Assembly (NCBI RefSeq): GCF_001014645.1
Contig: NZ_LASZ01000003.1
Coordinates: 124,001-188,000 of the forward strand
DNA from: Luteimonas sp. FCS-9
Lineage (GTDB): Bacteria; Pseudomonadota; Gammaproteobacteria; Xanthomonadales; Xanthomonadaceae
DNA: 64,000 nt
Reading direction: 5' to 3'
Of the stretch, positions 38,033 through 47,324 are shown piece by piece. The position numbers were made by a program, and so were the translations under genes. Numbering within the stretch: position 1 is the first letter of the stretch; every line of letters begins with the position of its first letter. Under the pieces are notes generated by a model, which had not been told where the DNA came from, made no database searches, and saw only the letters and a program-made list of their open reading frames with translations.

Positions 38033-38150
38033 GGCCTGCCGGTCAGTAGCCGCTTGTCCCTCGGTCAGGGCATCCTGCCCTGACTCGGGCGCGCACCATC
38101 CATGGCGCGCTTGGCGCGGCCACTGCCCGCCAGTCCACCGCTCGCGGATG
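38033..38150. repeat. Dispersed palindromic repeat (ggtcagggcatcctg type), copy 1
   Basis: About 118 bases with nested hairpins: gtcaggg/ccctgac around catcctg, and gcgcgc/gcgcgc around ccatccatgg. The same element, inverted and roughly 80% identical by eye, is at 49725-49850. A shorter diverged relative is at 49553-49640. It fills most of the rplI-dnaB gap. Confidence 0.75.
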
Positions 38151-38290
38151 TCATGCTCGCGATTTCCATTGGGTCCTAGGAATGGAGTCCGGATCAACAA
38201 GCCACGGTGCACGCTGTTGCCGCAGAGACAGCCGCGTCGCAGGCAGCGAGACCATCCCGAGCAAGCGTGATGTTTCGGTGCGCTGAAATC

Positions 38291-38299
38291 TTATCCACA
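38291..38299 (+). promoter_or_regulatory. Perfect DnaA box upstream of dnaB
   Basis: TTATCCACA, an exact match to the consensus DnaA box, lies 80 bases before the dnaB ATG. A weaker match, gtgtccaca, is at 38314-38322. DnaA might control dnaB here; that is inference. Confidence 0.6.
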
Positions 38300-38378
38300 G
38301 GTTATGGGGTCGCGTGTCCACAGGCCCGCGATCTAGCATGCCACTCGCCGTAGTCCGTTCTTTCCGAAGTCGACCGCC

Positions 38379-39779
38379 ATGTCCGCACGTCCCGAGTACC
38401 GCAATGACCACCGTGCCGATGCGCGCGTCGAACAGCTGCGCATTCCGCCGCAGTCGGTCGAGGCCGAGCAGGCCGTGCTCGGCGGCCTCATGCTGGTGCC
38501 CGATGCCTACGACCGGATCGCCGACCTGCTGGTGTCCGAGGATTTCTACCGGCGCGATCACCAGAAGATCTACGCCGCGATCCAGGAACTGGCCGAGAAG
38601 AACAAGCCGTTCGATGCGGTGACGCTGGGCGAGTGGTTCGAGTCCAATGGACTGTCGGAGCTGGTCGCCGGTGGCGCGTACCTGGGTGAGCTGGCGAGCA
38701 CGACGCCGTCGGCGGCGAACATCCGCGCCTATGCCGAGATCGTGCGCGACAAGGCGATCCTGCGTCAGCTGATCGACGTCGGTACCGAGATCGTCAACGA
38801 CGGCTTCCAGCCCGAGGGGCGCGACAGCAGCGAGATCCTGGCCAAGGCCGAGCAGCAGGTCTTCAAGATCGCCGAGGCCGGCGCGCAGGGGCGCAGCGAC
38901 TTCACCGCGATCAACAAGGCGATGGCCGACGCCTTCGACGTGCTGCAGACCCGTTACAACAACGGCGGCGGGGTGACCGGGCTGCCGACCGGCTATACCG
39001 AATTCGACGAGATGACCGCCGGCCTGCAGCCGACCGACCTGATCATCCTGGCCGCGCGCCCGGCGATGGGCAAGACCACCTTCGCGCTCAACATCGCCGA
39101 ATACGCGGCGATCAAGACCAAGAAGGCGGTCGGCGTGTTCTCGATGGAAATGTCGGCCAGCCAGCTCGCGCTGCGCCTGATCTCGTCCAACGGCCGCGTC
39201 AACGCGACCCGGTTGCGCACCGGCCAGCTCGAGGACGAGGACTGGAGCCGGGTGAGCAGCGCGATCCGCATGCTCAAGGAGACCAAGATCTTCATCGACG
39301 ACACGCCGGGCCTGGGCCCGGACGTGCTGCGCGCCAAGTGCCGTCGACTCAAGCGCGAGCACGACCTGGGCCTAGTGGTGATCGACTACCTGCAGCTGAT
39401 GTCGGTGCCGGGCAACAGCGAGAACCGTGCGACCGAGATCTCGGAGATCTCGCGGTCGCTCAAGGGCCTAGCCAAGGAACTCAACGTGCCGGTGATCGCG
39501 CTCTCCCAGCTCAACCGCTCGCTGGAGACGCGCGCCGACAAGCGGCCGGTGATGGCCGACCTGCGCGAATCCGGCGCGATCGAGCAGGACGCCGACATCA
39601 TCATCTTCATCTACCGTGACGACTACTACAACAAGGAAACCTCGCCGGACAAGGGACTGGCCGAGATCATCATCGGCAAGCAGCGAAGCGGCCCGACGGG
39701 CTCGGTGAAGCTGAAGTTCTTCGGCGAGTACACGCGCTTCGACAACCTCTCGCACGATTCCATCGGAAGCTTCGAGTAG
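38379..39779 (+). CDS. dnaB: Replicative DNA helicase DnaB
   Basis: Hexameric 5'-3' helicase of the replication fork (466 residues). The N-terminal domain begins near IPPQSVEAEQAVLGGLML. The C-terminal RecA-like motor has Walker A ARPAMGKTTFAL around residue 230, FSMEMSASQLALRL, Walker B LGLVVIDYLQLM, and LRESGAIEQDADIIIFIYR. No intein is present. Its place after rplI is conserved in this group. The start gives MSARPEYRNDH. Confidence 0.97.
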   Translation: MSARPEYRNDHRADARVEQLRIPPQSVEAEQAVLGGLMLVPDAYDRIADLLVSEDFYRRDHQKIYAAIQELAEKNKPFDAVTLGEWFESNGLSELVAGGAYLGELASTTPSAANIRAYAEIVRDKAILRQLIDVGTEIVNDGFQPEGRDSSEILAKAEQQVFKIAEAGAQGRSDFTAINKAMADAFDVLQTRYNNGGGVTGLPTGYTEFDEMTAGLQPTDLIILAARPAMGKTTFALNIAEYAAIKTKKAVGVFSMEMSASQLALRLISSNGRVNATRLRTGQLEDEDWSRVSSAIRMLKETKIFIDDTPGLGPDVLRAKCRRLKREHDLGLVVIDYLQLMSVPGNSENRATEISEISRSLKGLAKELNVPVIALSQLNRSLETRADKRPVMADLRESGAIEQDADIIIFIYRDDYYNKETSPDKGLAEIIIGKQRSGPTGSVKLKFFGEYTRFDNLSHDSIGSFE

Positions 39780-39885
39780 CCCGCATTTGCGACGCGCCCC
39801 GGAAGCGCCGCATCGCAGGAATGGCGTCGCGACGGCCGGTGACCGTTGTGTCGACCCGAATCGGCGGTCGTCGCGTTGATCGGAA

Positions 39886-40206
39886 CCGTAGGCGCGCGTT
39901 TGCGCGCGAACGCATCCGCCGGAGGGCGCATCGCGCCCAAGGGCGCTCCTACGGGCGGGCGGGGCTAGTGTGTCGCCGGGTGGGGGCAGGTGCCTCGACC
40001 CGCGCGGTCGTCAACCGTAGGCGCGCGCTCGCGCGCGATTGGCGTTCGCAGGATGGCCCATCGCGCCCAAGGGCGCTCCTACGGGTGGGCGGGGCCTGCG
40101 TGTCGTCGGGTGGGAGCAGGCGCATCGACCCGCGCGGTCGTCAACCGTAGGAGCGCGCTCGCGCGCGAGGGCGTTCGCGGGACGGCCCTCGCGCCCAGAG
40201 GCGCGG
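39886..40206. repeat. Three tandem copies of the cgtagg palindromic repeat
   Basis: Direct repeats with a period of 129-130 bases start at 39886, 40015 and 40145; the third is truncated. Each copy starts with ccgtagg(c/a)gcgcgc and contains the complementary arm gggcgctcctacgg about 65 bases later, so each can fold into a hairpin. The copies share a spacer carrying cgacccgcgcggtcgtcaa. They occupy nearly all of the 39780-40213 gap, and no gene is seen there. Three copies of 130 bases with no short regular spacers rule out CRISPR. Confidence 0.85.
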
Positions 40207-40213
40207 CGACGTA

Positions 40214-40699
40214 TCAGGGCAGGATCTCCAGCCGGATGCGTCCGATGTGGAGGTCGGTACTCGTCGCGCCGATCGCCACCGGTTCGGGGCTCCGGGTTCG
40301 GAACCGCGGGGTCCCGTCGGGCATCGCCACCATGACCTCGACACCATAACGGTCGCCTTCGCGCAGACGCGCGCGCGGCACCTCGAGTTCGAACTCGTAG
40401 GGCCCCGCACCGACGGTCGTGCTGCGTTCGGCGAGCACGCGCGCGTCGCCGGTGCGGGCCGGATCGACCAGGCGGGCGTCCAGCCGCGAGCCGGCGGGCA
40501 TCAGGATCTTCTCGAAGTACACCGCCTCGCCCTGCAGGACGACCGATGGCTGCGGCACGGATGCGGTCATGGGCGGCGCTCCTGCAGCGACAGCGGAGGC
40601 GGGAATGGCAGCGGGGGTCTGGCAGGCGCCGAGCAGCGCGACCGGCAGCGACGCCGCGGCGATGCGGCACAGGAAACGGAACGGGCGGGACGGGGACAT
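40214..40699 (-). CDS. YbaY/YscW-family lipoprotein
   Basis: A 161-residue lipoprotein. The signal peptide ends in lipobox LLGAC near residue 26. The mature part has VVLQGEAVYFEKILMPAGS and GPYEFELEVPRARL, the pattern of the YbaY group (Pfam YscW, type III secretion lipoprotein chaperone-like). No type III genes are nearby, so a general envelope role is more likely. The ATG at 40699 gives the signal peptide. Confidence 0.8.
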   Translation of the reverse strand: MSPSRPFRFLCRIAAASLPVALLGACQTPAAIPASAVAAGAPPMTASVPQPSVVLQGEAVYFEKILMPAGSRLDARLVDPARTGDARVLAERSTTVGAGPYEFELEVPRARLREGDRYGVEVMVAMPDGTPRFRTRSPEPVAIGATSTDLHIGRIRLEILP

Positions 40700-40779
40700 C
40701 GGGCGGGCTCCGGGGCGGCGATGCCGGCCAGCATGCGCGCCGCCGGCGCAACGGCGGCGCAACGACCGGCCGGCGGCGC

Positions 40780-41631
40780 TCACGGGCGCAGGCGCAGTCG
40801 GACCCAGGTGCCGAAGTGGTCGGACGGCCAGGTGCCGTCCGCACCCGGCCGGTCGAGCACCACGCGCGCGTCCTCGATCTCGAACCGTCCCGTCTGCGCG
40901 AGCACCAGGTCGATCCGCGAGCGGTAGTCGAAGAAGTGCGGGTTGAGCGTGGTCACGCCCGCGCGGTCCGCATCCGGATGCCGCGCGCCATAGGCGTCGA
41001 CGTAGCCGTCGCGCAATGCCGCGAATTCGGGCGCGCCGGCCGGCGCGTTGAAGTCGCCCAGCAACAGCGCCGGGGTGTCTCCCGAGGTGCGCGACACGAA
41101 GTCCAGCGCATCGGCGACCTGGCGCTCGCGGATCGCGCCGCCCTCCAGCGTCCAGTGCAGGTGGGTGAAGTAGACGTCGAGCGGGCGACCGTCGACGTCC
41201 AGGCGCGCATGGCCGATGCTGCGCGAGTCGTCGTGTGGCTGCAGCCGGTGCCAGGCCTGCGCCTGCACCGGCAGCCGGGTCAGCAGCGCGTTGCCGTAGC
41301 GATGCGCCTGGTCGGTGGGATCGGTCGAGACGAACTGCACCGCATAGCCGAGCTCGGCGGCGATGGTCTGCGCCTGGTTGCGCAGCGTCTGCGTCTGCAG
41401 CACCTCCTGCAGCGCCACGATGTCCGGATCGAGCGCGCGCAGCTGCTCGACGATCAGAGGCAGCCGCTTCGGCCAGTCGGCCTTGTCGTGGTAGATGTTG
41501 AGCGTGACCACGTCCAGCGTGCGCGGCGCCGCCGGTTCGGGCTTGGCGCCCCCGGGACCGGCGCAGGCGGCAAGGACGAACAGCGACAGCGCCGCCAGCA
41601 GGCAGCGACGCAATAGACGGGACAAGGACAT
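40780..41631 (-). CDS. Secreted endonuclease/exonuclease/phosphatase family lipoprotein
   Basis: A 283-residue protein of the EEP (DNase I-like) fold. N-terminal signal with lipobox LAAC near residue 23. Core motifs: DVVTLNIYHD, DIVALQEV with the catalytic Glu, LLLGDFNAP, and the C-terminal WPSDHFG with its His. The substrate may be nucleic acid or a phospholipid head group. ATG 41631 has a GGAG site. An earlier ATG at 41646 overlaps the M14 peptidase stop (ATGA) but lacks one; coupling with the peptidase gene is likely either way. Confidence 0.88.
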   Translation of the reverse strand: MSLSRLLRRCLLAALSLFVLAACAGPGGAKPEPAAPRTLDVVTLNIYHDKADWPKRLPLIVEQLRALDPDIVALQEVLQTQTLRNQAQTIAAELGYAVQFVSTDPTDQAHRYGNALLTRLPVQAQAWHRLQPHDDSRSIGHARLDVDGRPLDVYFTHLHWTLEGGAIRERQVADALDFVSRTSGDTPALLLGDFNAPAGAPEFAALRDGYVDAYGARHPDADRAGVTTLNPHFFDYRSRIDLVLAQTGRFEIEDARVVLDRPGADGTWPSDHFGTWVRLRLRP

Positions 41632-41642
41632 GGTGGCTCCGG

Positions 41643-43424
41643 TCATTCGGGGGCGAGGTCGGTACGGACGACGGGGTAGAGGTTGTAGCGCGCATCCCAT
41701 GCGCTGTGCCGGCGATAGAAGAACTCCAGCCGCGCGCGCGGATCCGCGGCGAACGCCGGGTCGTCGCGCAGCCGGGCCCGGAACGCGTCGGCGAGCGCCG
41801 GATCGGCTGCCAGCATCTCGCGCGCGACCGCCTCGGCGACGTAGTCCTCCATGTACTCCTTGCGCTCGAAGTGGTTGTTGAAACGGCCCCAGGCGGCCAG
41901 CGAGTCGGGGGCCTGCGGCTCGAGCAGCGCGGCGACCAGGCGCGCCCGCGGCTGGGCGATCGGCACGTACAGCGCGCCGGCACCGATGTCCTGCCGCTCG
42001 GCGCGCCAGCTGCCTTCGAGCGCGAGCCGCTGGTGGCCCTCGACCGGGGCGCCGCCGAACGCGGTGCGTTCGGCGCGGAAGGTCTCGACCGCGAAATCGG
42101 GATGCGCGTGCGTGAGCGTCGTGTGGGCGATGCCGTGCCGGTCGAGCGCCTGGGCGACGCCGGCCGCGTGCGCGGCCGGCACCACGTAGCCCGCACGCGG
42201 CAGCGCGACGGTCAGCGACGGCACGACCTCGTCGCGCAGCGGCACCCGCCAGATCTGCGGCGTGGTTTCGTCGTAGCGCGTCATCAGCGCGCCCGAGACT
42301 TCCGACAGCGTGCGTGTGTAGGCGTAGCCGCGGAAGTCGACCATCCGCGCGCGTGTCGTGGCCTTCCAGTCCAGCGGCAGCGGCGTGCCGCCAAGCGCGG
42401 CGGCGCGCGCGTCGGCGTCGGCGGCCACGCGCATCCAGTCGCGACCATGACGGGCGATCTGCTCGAGCACCGAGACCACGGTGTCGCGGGTCAGCGCCAC
42501 GCGGACCGGGTAGGGCTTCCACGAGTGCGTCTCGATCAGCATCGCCAGCCGGTTGCGCAGCGGGAAGTAGCCGGTCGAGAACCGCGGCGGCGACACGCCG
42601 TCCTCGAAGCCCGAGGCCGGGTCGTCGGATTCCACGAAGGAGGGGTAGTACGGCAGCGGCAGCGCGCCGCCGCGCGCGAGGTCGTCGATGACCGCATCGC
42701 GGAATGCGCGCCCGACGGTGCGCATCGCCGCGTCGCCCGAATGCACCGGCTCGACCTGCACCGCGATGTCGTGCTCGAACTGCGCGCCGTCGGTGGCATG
42801 CAGGTCCACGGTGGCGATCGGATCCCAGGCCTCGACCAGCGCCAGCATCGCCTGCATCTCCGGCGAGTCGGCCTTGGCGTAGTCGCGGTTGAGGTTGTAG
42901 TTCTGCGCAGTGGTGCGCCAGCCCATCTCGCGCGGGCCGCGCTGGTTGGGGCGGTTCCAGGCCGCGAAACGCTCATGGCCGTCGGCGCTGAACACCGGCA
43001 CGAACACCCAGACCAGCGCATCGAGCGCGCCAGGGGCGGCGTCGCCGTCGAGGACCTGGCGCAGCGCCAGGAAGCCGGCGTCCTTGCCGTCGATCTCGCC
43101 GGCATGGATGCCGCCCTGGACCAGCACGACCGGAATGCCCTGGGCGCGTGCCTGGGCGGGATCGAGCGTGCCGCTGCGGCTGACGACCAGCACCTGCATC
43201 GGACGGCCCTCGGGCGTGGTGCCGAAGGAGGTGCAGCGCACCGCGTCCGGATGCAGGCGGGCGAAGGGCGCGCACAGCGCGACGACCTCGTCGTAGCGGC
43301 CGGTCTCGACGAAACCGCTGCGCTCGGAGGCCGTGATGCGCGGATCGTCGGGCTTCGCGGCGATCGACAGCGGCGTGGCGAGCGCGGCGGCGAGCAACAG
43401 CGGCAGGAGGGGGCGGCGGGGCAT
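41643..43424 (-). CDS. Secreted M14-family zinc carboxypeptidase
   Basis: A 593-residue peptidase with a signal peptide (MPRRPLLPLLLAAALATPLSI). The HxxE zinc motif is at H107 and E110 (GGIHAGEIDGKD). NLNRDYAKAD supplies the substrate-binding Asn-Arg, and the third zinc His is in IATVDLHATDG. The second half, about 300 residues, is a less conserved C-terminal extension. It faces a divergent peptide transporter gene, so peptide degradation and uptake may be linked. Confidence 0.9.
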   Translation of the reverse strand: MPRRPLLPLLLAAALATPLSIAAKPDDPRITASERSGFVETGRYDEVVALCAPFARLHPDAVRCTSFGTTPEGRPMQVLVVSRSGTLDPAQARAQGIPVVLVQGGIHAGEIDGKDAGFLALRQVLDGDAAPGALDALVWVFVPVFSADGHERFAAWNRPNQRGPREMGWRTTAQNYNLNRDYAKADSPEMQAMLALVEAWDPIATVDLHATDGAQFEHDIAVQVEPVHSGDAAMRTVGRAFRDAVIDDLARGGALPLPYYPSFVESDDPASGFEDGVSPPRFSTGYFPLRNRLAMLIETHSWKPYPVRVALTRDTVVSVLEQIARHGRDWMRVAADADARAAALGGTPLPLDWKATTRARMVDFRGYAYTRTLSEVSGALMTRYDETTPQIWRVPLRDEVVPSLTVALPRAGYVVPAAHAAGVAQALDRHGIAHTTLTHAHPDFAVETFRAERTAFGGAPVEGHQRLALEGSWRAERQDIGAGALYVPIAQPRARLVAALLEPQAPDSLAAWGRFNNHFERKEYMEDYVAEAVAREMLAADPALADAFRARLRDDPAFAADPRARLEFFYRRHSAWDARYNLYPVVRTDLAPE

Positions 43425-43605
43425 GGCGGCGATCCGGGAGAGCGATGGCGCATGATGCCCGGCGGCGCCCGCGGGCCCAAGGGCATGCGTCGCGATCGGC
43501 GGCCCAGCGCCCGGCACTTGCCGTGGTCCGGCCGGCATGGCAGGGCGCGGGCGCGGGGCGCGGATCGGGTAGGCTGTGCGGCTCCCAGACTGCACCGACG
43601 CGCCG

Positions 43606-45228
43606 ATGACGACCGTCCAGACCACTGCGGGCCGGATGCCCCGCCAGATCTCCTACATCATCGGCAACGAGGCCTGCGAGCGCTTCAGCTTCTACGGGAT
43701 GCGCAACATCCTGGTGCCGTTCCTGATCAGCTCGGTGCTGCTGGCCTACCTGCCCGAGGGGCCGGAGCGCGACGGCGCGGCCAAGGACATCTTCCACATG
43801 TTCGTGATCGGCGTGTACTTCTTCCCGCTGCTGGGCGGGTGGTTGTCCGACCGGTTCTTCGGCAAGTACCACACCATCCTGTGGTTCTCGCTGATCTACT
43901 GCGCCGGCCACGCGTGCCTGGCGCTGTTCGAGAACAATGCCGCGGGTTTCTACACCGGCCTGTTCCTGATCGCGCTCGGCTCGGGCGGCATCAAGCCGCT
44001 GGTGGTCTCGTTCTGCGGCGACCAGTTCGATCAGAGCAACAAGGACAAGGCCAAGCTCGTCTTCGACGCGTTCTACTGGATCATCAACTTCGGCTCGTTC
44101 TTCGCGTCCCTGCTGGCGCCGCTGTTCCTGCGCCACTTCGGGCCGGCGGTCGCGTTCGGCATCCCGGGCGTGCTGATGTTCATCGCCACGTTCGTGTTCT
44201 GGCTCGGGCGCCGGCGCTACATCGACGTGCCGCCGGCCGGGCGCGACCCGCACGCGTTCTTCGAGGTCGTCAAGACCGCGCTGCGCGCCGAGCGTCCCGG
44301 TGCCGGCCGGCCCGGCCTGCTGGTCGCGCTGTTCGGCATCGCGGTGGCGGCGCTGCTGCTCGCGCTGTGGGCGTTGTCGGCGCTGGGTGCGATCCCGGCC
44401 GCGTGGGCCGAGTCCTTCAACTTCGTGATCTCGGCCTGCCTGGCGTTGGGCGTGATCATCGCCGCCGGTGGCGTGGGCGCGTCGATGCAGCTCGAGCGCG
44501 CCCGCGGCTCGCACCCCGACGCGGCCGTCGACGGCGTGCGCGCGGTGCTGCGGATCCTGATCGTGTTCGCGCTGGTCACGCCGTTCTGGTCGCTGTTCGA
44601 CCAGAAGGCCTCGACCTGGATCATCCAGGGGCGCGAGATGGTGATCCCGCACGCGGCCTGGTGGTGGCCGAGCTGGCTGATCCAGGACGCGGCGCAGATG
44701 CAGGCGCTCAATCCGCTGCTGGTGATGCTGCTGACCCCGTTCAACAACCTGGTGCTGTACCCGGCGCTGCGCGCGATGGGCCTGTCGGTGACCCCGTTGC
44801 GCCGCATGGGCTGGGGCATCGCGTTCTCGGGCGTGGCGTGGATCGCGGCCGGCGCGATCCAGTTGTGGATCGACGGCGGCGAGCAGGTCTCGCTGGCCTG
44901 GCAGTCGCTGCCGTACCTGCTGCTGACCTTCGGCGAGGTGCTGGTGTCGGCGACCGCGCTGGAGTTCGCCTACAGCCAGGCGCCGCAGGCGATGAAGGGC
45001 GTGATCATGGCGTTCTGGTACCTGACCAGCACGTTCGGCAGCCTGTGGGTGCTGCTAACCAATGCCGGCGTGCGCAATGAAGCGGTGACCGCGTACATCG
45101 CGTCCTCGGGCCTGAGCGAGAACGCGTTCCTGATGTTCTTCTTCGCCGGCTTCGCGTTCCTGGCCGCCCTGGCGTTCGCGGCCTACGCGCGGCGCTATCC
45201 CATGCAGGACCACTACCGTGTCGCCTGA
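43606..45228 (+). CDS. POT family proton-coupled oligopeptide transporter
   Basis: A 540-residue inner-membrane symporter with about 14 helices. The E-x-x-E-R proton-coupling motif is in NEACERFSFYG on helix 1, followed by LGGWLSDRFFGKY and the signature FDAFYWIINFGSFFASL. Helix-10 region FALVTPFWSLFDQKAS matches the PTR family. The ATG at 43606 gives MTTVQTTAGRMPRQISY. Divergent from the M14 peptidase, with 181 bases between. Confidence 0.93.
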   Translation: MTTVQTTAGRMPRQISYIIGNEACERFSFYGMRNILVPFLISSVLLAYLPEGPERDGAAKDIFHMFVIGVYFFPLLGGWLSDRFFGKYHTILWFSLIYCAGHACLALFENNAAGFYTGLFLIALGSGGIKPLVVSFCGDQFDQSNKDKAKLVFDAFYWIINFGSFFASLLAPLFLRHFGPAVAFGIPGVLMFIATFVFWLGRRRYIDVPPAGRDPHAFFEVVKTALRAERPGAGRPGLLVALFGIAVAALLLALWALSALGAIPAAWAESFNFVISACLALGVIIAAGGVGASMQLERARGSHPDAAVDGVRAVLRILIVFALVTPFWSLFDQKASTWIIQGREMVIPHAAWWWPSWLIQDAAQMQALNPLLVMLLTPFNNLVLYPALRAMGLSVTPLRRMGWGIAFSGVAWIAAGAIQLWIDGGEQVSLAWQSLPYLLLTFGEVLVSATALEFAYSQAPQAMKGVIMAFWYLTSTFGSLWVLLTNAGVRNEAVTAYIASSGLSENAFLMFFFAGFAFLAALAFAAYARRYPMQDHYRVA

Positions 45229-45252
45229 TCCGTCCTTCCGGAAGCCCGCCCG

Positions 45253-45870
45253 ATGAACCTCGCCCCCGTCACGCTGCTGCTCATCGTCGTCACCGCGGTG
45301 GTGTCATGGCAGGCGTTCGAGAAGCCGCAACTGCTCGGCCGGCTGATCCTGTGGCCACCGGCGGTCGACCGGCATCGCCAGTACGACCGGCTGCTGACGC
45401 ACGGTTTCATCCACGCCGACTGGCAGCACCTGATCTTCAACATGATCACGCTGTTCTTCTTCGGCGGCGGCATCGAGCGCGCGTTCGCGCCGTACATCGG
45501 GCCGGTCGGCTTCCTGCTGTTCTACCTGTCGGCGATCCTGGTCGCGATCCTGCCGACCTACCTGCGCCACCGCCACGACCCGCACTACCGCAGCCTGGGC
45601 GCGTCGGGCGCGGTGTCGGCGGTGCTGTTCGCCTCGATCCTGCTCAGCCCCTGGTCGATGCTGCTGGTGTTCTTCATCCCGATGCCCGCGATCGTGTTCG
45701 GCGTGTGCTACGTCGGCTACAGCATCTGGATGGACCGCCGCGGCGGCGACAACATCAACCACAGCGCGCACCTGTGGGGCGCGGGCTATGGCGTGCTGTT
45801 CACCGTGATGATGGAACCGCGCGTACTGGGCGCGTTCCTCGATCGCCTGATGTCGCCTTCGTTCTTCTAG
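45253..45870 (+). CDS. Rhomboid family intramembrane serine protease
   Basis: A 205-residue membrane protease with about six helices. Catalytic Ser118 is in GASGAV, and His173 in NHSAHLWGAG. The WR-type loop reads YDRLLTHGFIHADWQHLIFN. It follows the peptide transporter by 24 bases on the same strand. Substrate unknown. No extra N-terminal domain as in GlpG. Confidence 0.92.
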   Translation: MNLAPVTLLLIVVTAVVSWQAFEKPQLLGRLILWPPAVDRHRQYDRLLTHGFIHADWQHLIFNMITLFFFGGGIERAFAPYIGPVGFLLFYLSAILVAILPTYLRHRHDPHYRSLGASGAVSAVLFASILLSPWSMLLVFFIPMPAIVFGVCYVGYSIWMDRRGGDNINHSAHLWGAGYGVLFTVMMEPRVLGAFLDRLMSPSFF

Positions 45871-45970
45871 GCGGAAACGCCGCGACGGCGCGCGCATACG
45901 CGGCGCGCCGATCACCGGCCTTGCATGCGGCGCATGCTATGCCTGGGCGCACATCCACCAGACGGAGTGC

Positions 45971-46930
45971 ATGTCCATGGCAGTGACCCGAGCGAAAGCC
46001 ACCAGCCTGCTCAACAAGACCGAGATGGGGCTGTACGACGCGAGCCGCGCGAACGCGGTACGTGGCCACAGCGATGCCCAGCTCGCGAAGCTGGTGACGC
46101 GCGCGCGCACCGCCCGGGACCGCGCGCGCGACCTGGAGAAACGGCAGCGGCTCGCCTCGCGCACGGCGTCGGGCAGCAAGTCCGGACGCAGCGGCCAGGC
46201 CAATGCACGCACCGGCGAGAAGGCCGAGCTGCTGTCCGACATCCTGGGCCGTTTCGAGACGCGCCAGAAGGACAGCGCGAAGGCCGCCCGGGCGGCGGGC
46301 GCGACGACGCGCAAGGTCGCGAAGAAGGCGGCCAAGCCCGCGTCGACATCCCGTACCGCAGCCACCGCGCGCACGCCGGCCGCGAAGTCGGGCAGCGCCG
46401 CAGCGAAGACGGCGGGCCGGCGGATCGCGAAGGCCGGGGCGGCAGCCAAGACCGCAACGACCACGAAGGCTGCGAAGACCGCGAAGACCGCGAAGGCTGC
46501 AAAGACCGGTGCGAAACAGGCGCCCGCGCGCCGCGCCGCAGCTGCAACGACCGATGGCGGCAAGCGCGCCCGGACGATGCCGGCCCCGTCGCCCGCGCCC
46601 CGCAAGCCGGCGGGCGCGGGCAAGGACGCCGCGGCGTCGGCCGTGCGCAAGCCCAGGCGCGCAGCGCGCATCTCGCCCGAACAGGCGCTCGACAACACGC
46701 GACAGCTGCCCGAACAGCGCACGGCCGAGGCGCGCACGCCCAAGCCGTGGGAGGGCATCGACGGCGATGGCGCGGCGCCGGCCACCGCCGGGTTCCAGTC
46801 GCCGCAGGCGCGCGCCAAGGCGCTGGAACTGCATGCCGCCGAGAGCCGGCAGGCCTCGATCAACGGCAGCAGCAGTACGCGCGATCGCAAGAACCAGGGC
46901 AAGCGCGACCGCCGCAGCGCACCCGACTAA
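45971..46930 (+). CDS. Lysine/alanine-rich basic protein
   Basis: A 319-residue protein in three parts. The N-terminal 90 residues are ordered and helical (MSMAVTRAKATSLLNKTEMGLYDASRAN). A central stretch of about 150 residues is made of Lys/Ala/Thr repeats such as AAKTAKTAKAAKTG, resembling histone H1 or AlgP-type tails. A C-terminal segment of about 90 residues includes ISPEQALDNTRQL and KPWEGIDGDG. No membrane segments. The tail could bind DNA or RNA, but the terminal domains are not recognised. A GGAG site precedes the ATG. Confidence 0.8.
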   Translation: MSMAVTRAKATSLLNKTEMGLYDASRANAVRGHSDAQLAKLVTRARTARDRARDLEKRQRLASRTASGSKSGRSGQANARTGEKAELLSDILGRFETRQKDSAKAARAAGATTRKVAKKAAKPASTSRTAATARTPAAKSGSAAAKTAGRRIAKAGAAAKTATTTKAAKTAKTAKAAKTGAKQAPARRAAAATTDGGKRARTMPAPSPAPRKPAGAGKDAAASAVRKPRRAARISPEQALDNTRQLPEQRTAEARTPKPWEGIDGDGAAPATAGFQSPQARAKALELHAAESRQASINGSSSTRDRKNQGKRDRRSAPD

Positions 46931-47324
46931 GCCGCGCATCGGGCGCAGGTGCGGGCTGGCGGCGATGCGTCGTGTCGCGCACACGGCGCGTCCCGATCCA
47001 GCGACTGCACGCACCGGACCGGCGCGGCGAGGGCCTGCCGCCGGGCCGGCGACGGGAGACGGGGCGTCCGGCCGGGACGGTCCGTCTCCCTGTTCACATT
47101 TCGGCCGATAATTGCGGTATCGTGCGCGAACTGTTCAAGGCGGGATCACGGTACATCGTGGCTCCGATGCGGTAGATCCAATCTCACGACGGCCGGGGTT
47201 CCGGTCGGGACGATCCGCTCCATCGCTTTCGCGTTACCCCTTGCTAGACAGTCGCGGCACCCGGCCATCCAAACAGCGCCGGTCGTCGTGTTCCAATGAC
47301 CAAACTGCTTCAAGGAGTAACACA
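46931..47324 (+). promoter_or_regulatory. Long leader region of the cold-shock gene
   Basis: A 394-base gap with no credible gene. It should contain the promoter and a long 5' UTR of the cold-shock gene, as is usual for cspA-type mRNAs. A gataat element at 47107-47112 is a candidate -10 but lacks a clear -35. The ribosome binding site is aaggag about 9 bases before the start. Confidence 0.4.

Noticed and set aside
39886..40206. Possible CRISPR array
   Set aside because: Only three units of 129-130 bases, each an imperfect hairpin, without short unique spacers or cas genes.
41706..45080. 1124-codon open frame on the plus strand
   Set aside because: It runs antisense through the M14 peptidase and out of frame through the POT gene, both well-recognised. 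Composition (Arg/Ala/Gly-rich, no domain) is that of a high-GC shadow frame.
46949..47299. 116-codon frame upstream of the cold-shock gene
   Set aside because: No ribosome binding site or domain; cysteine/arginine-rich composition unlike neighbours. Better explained as a cold-shock leader.
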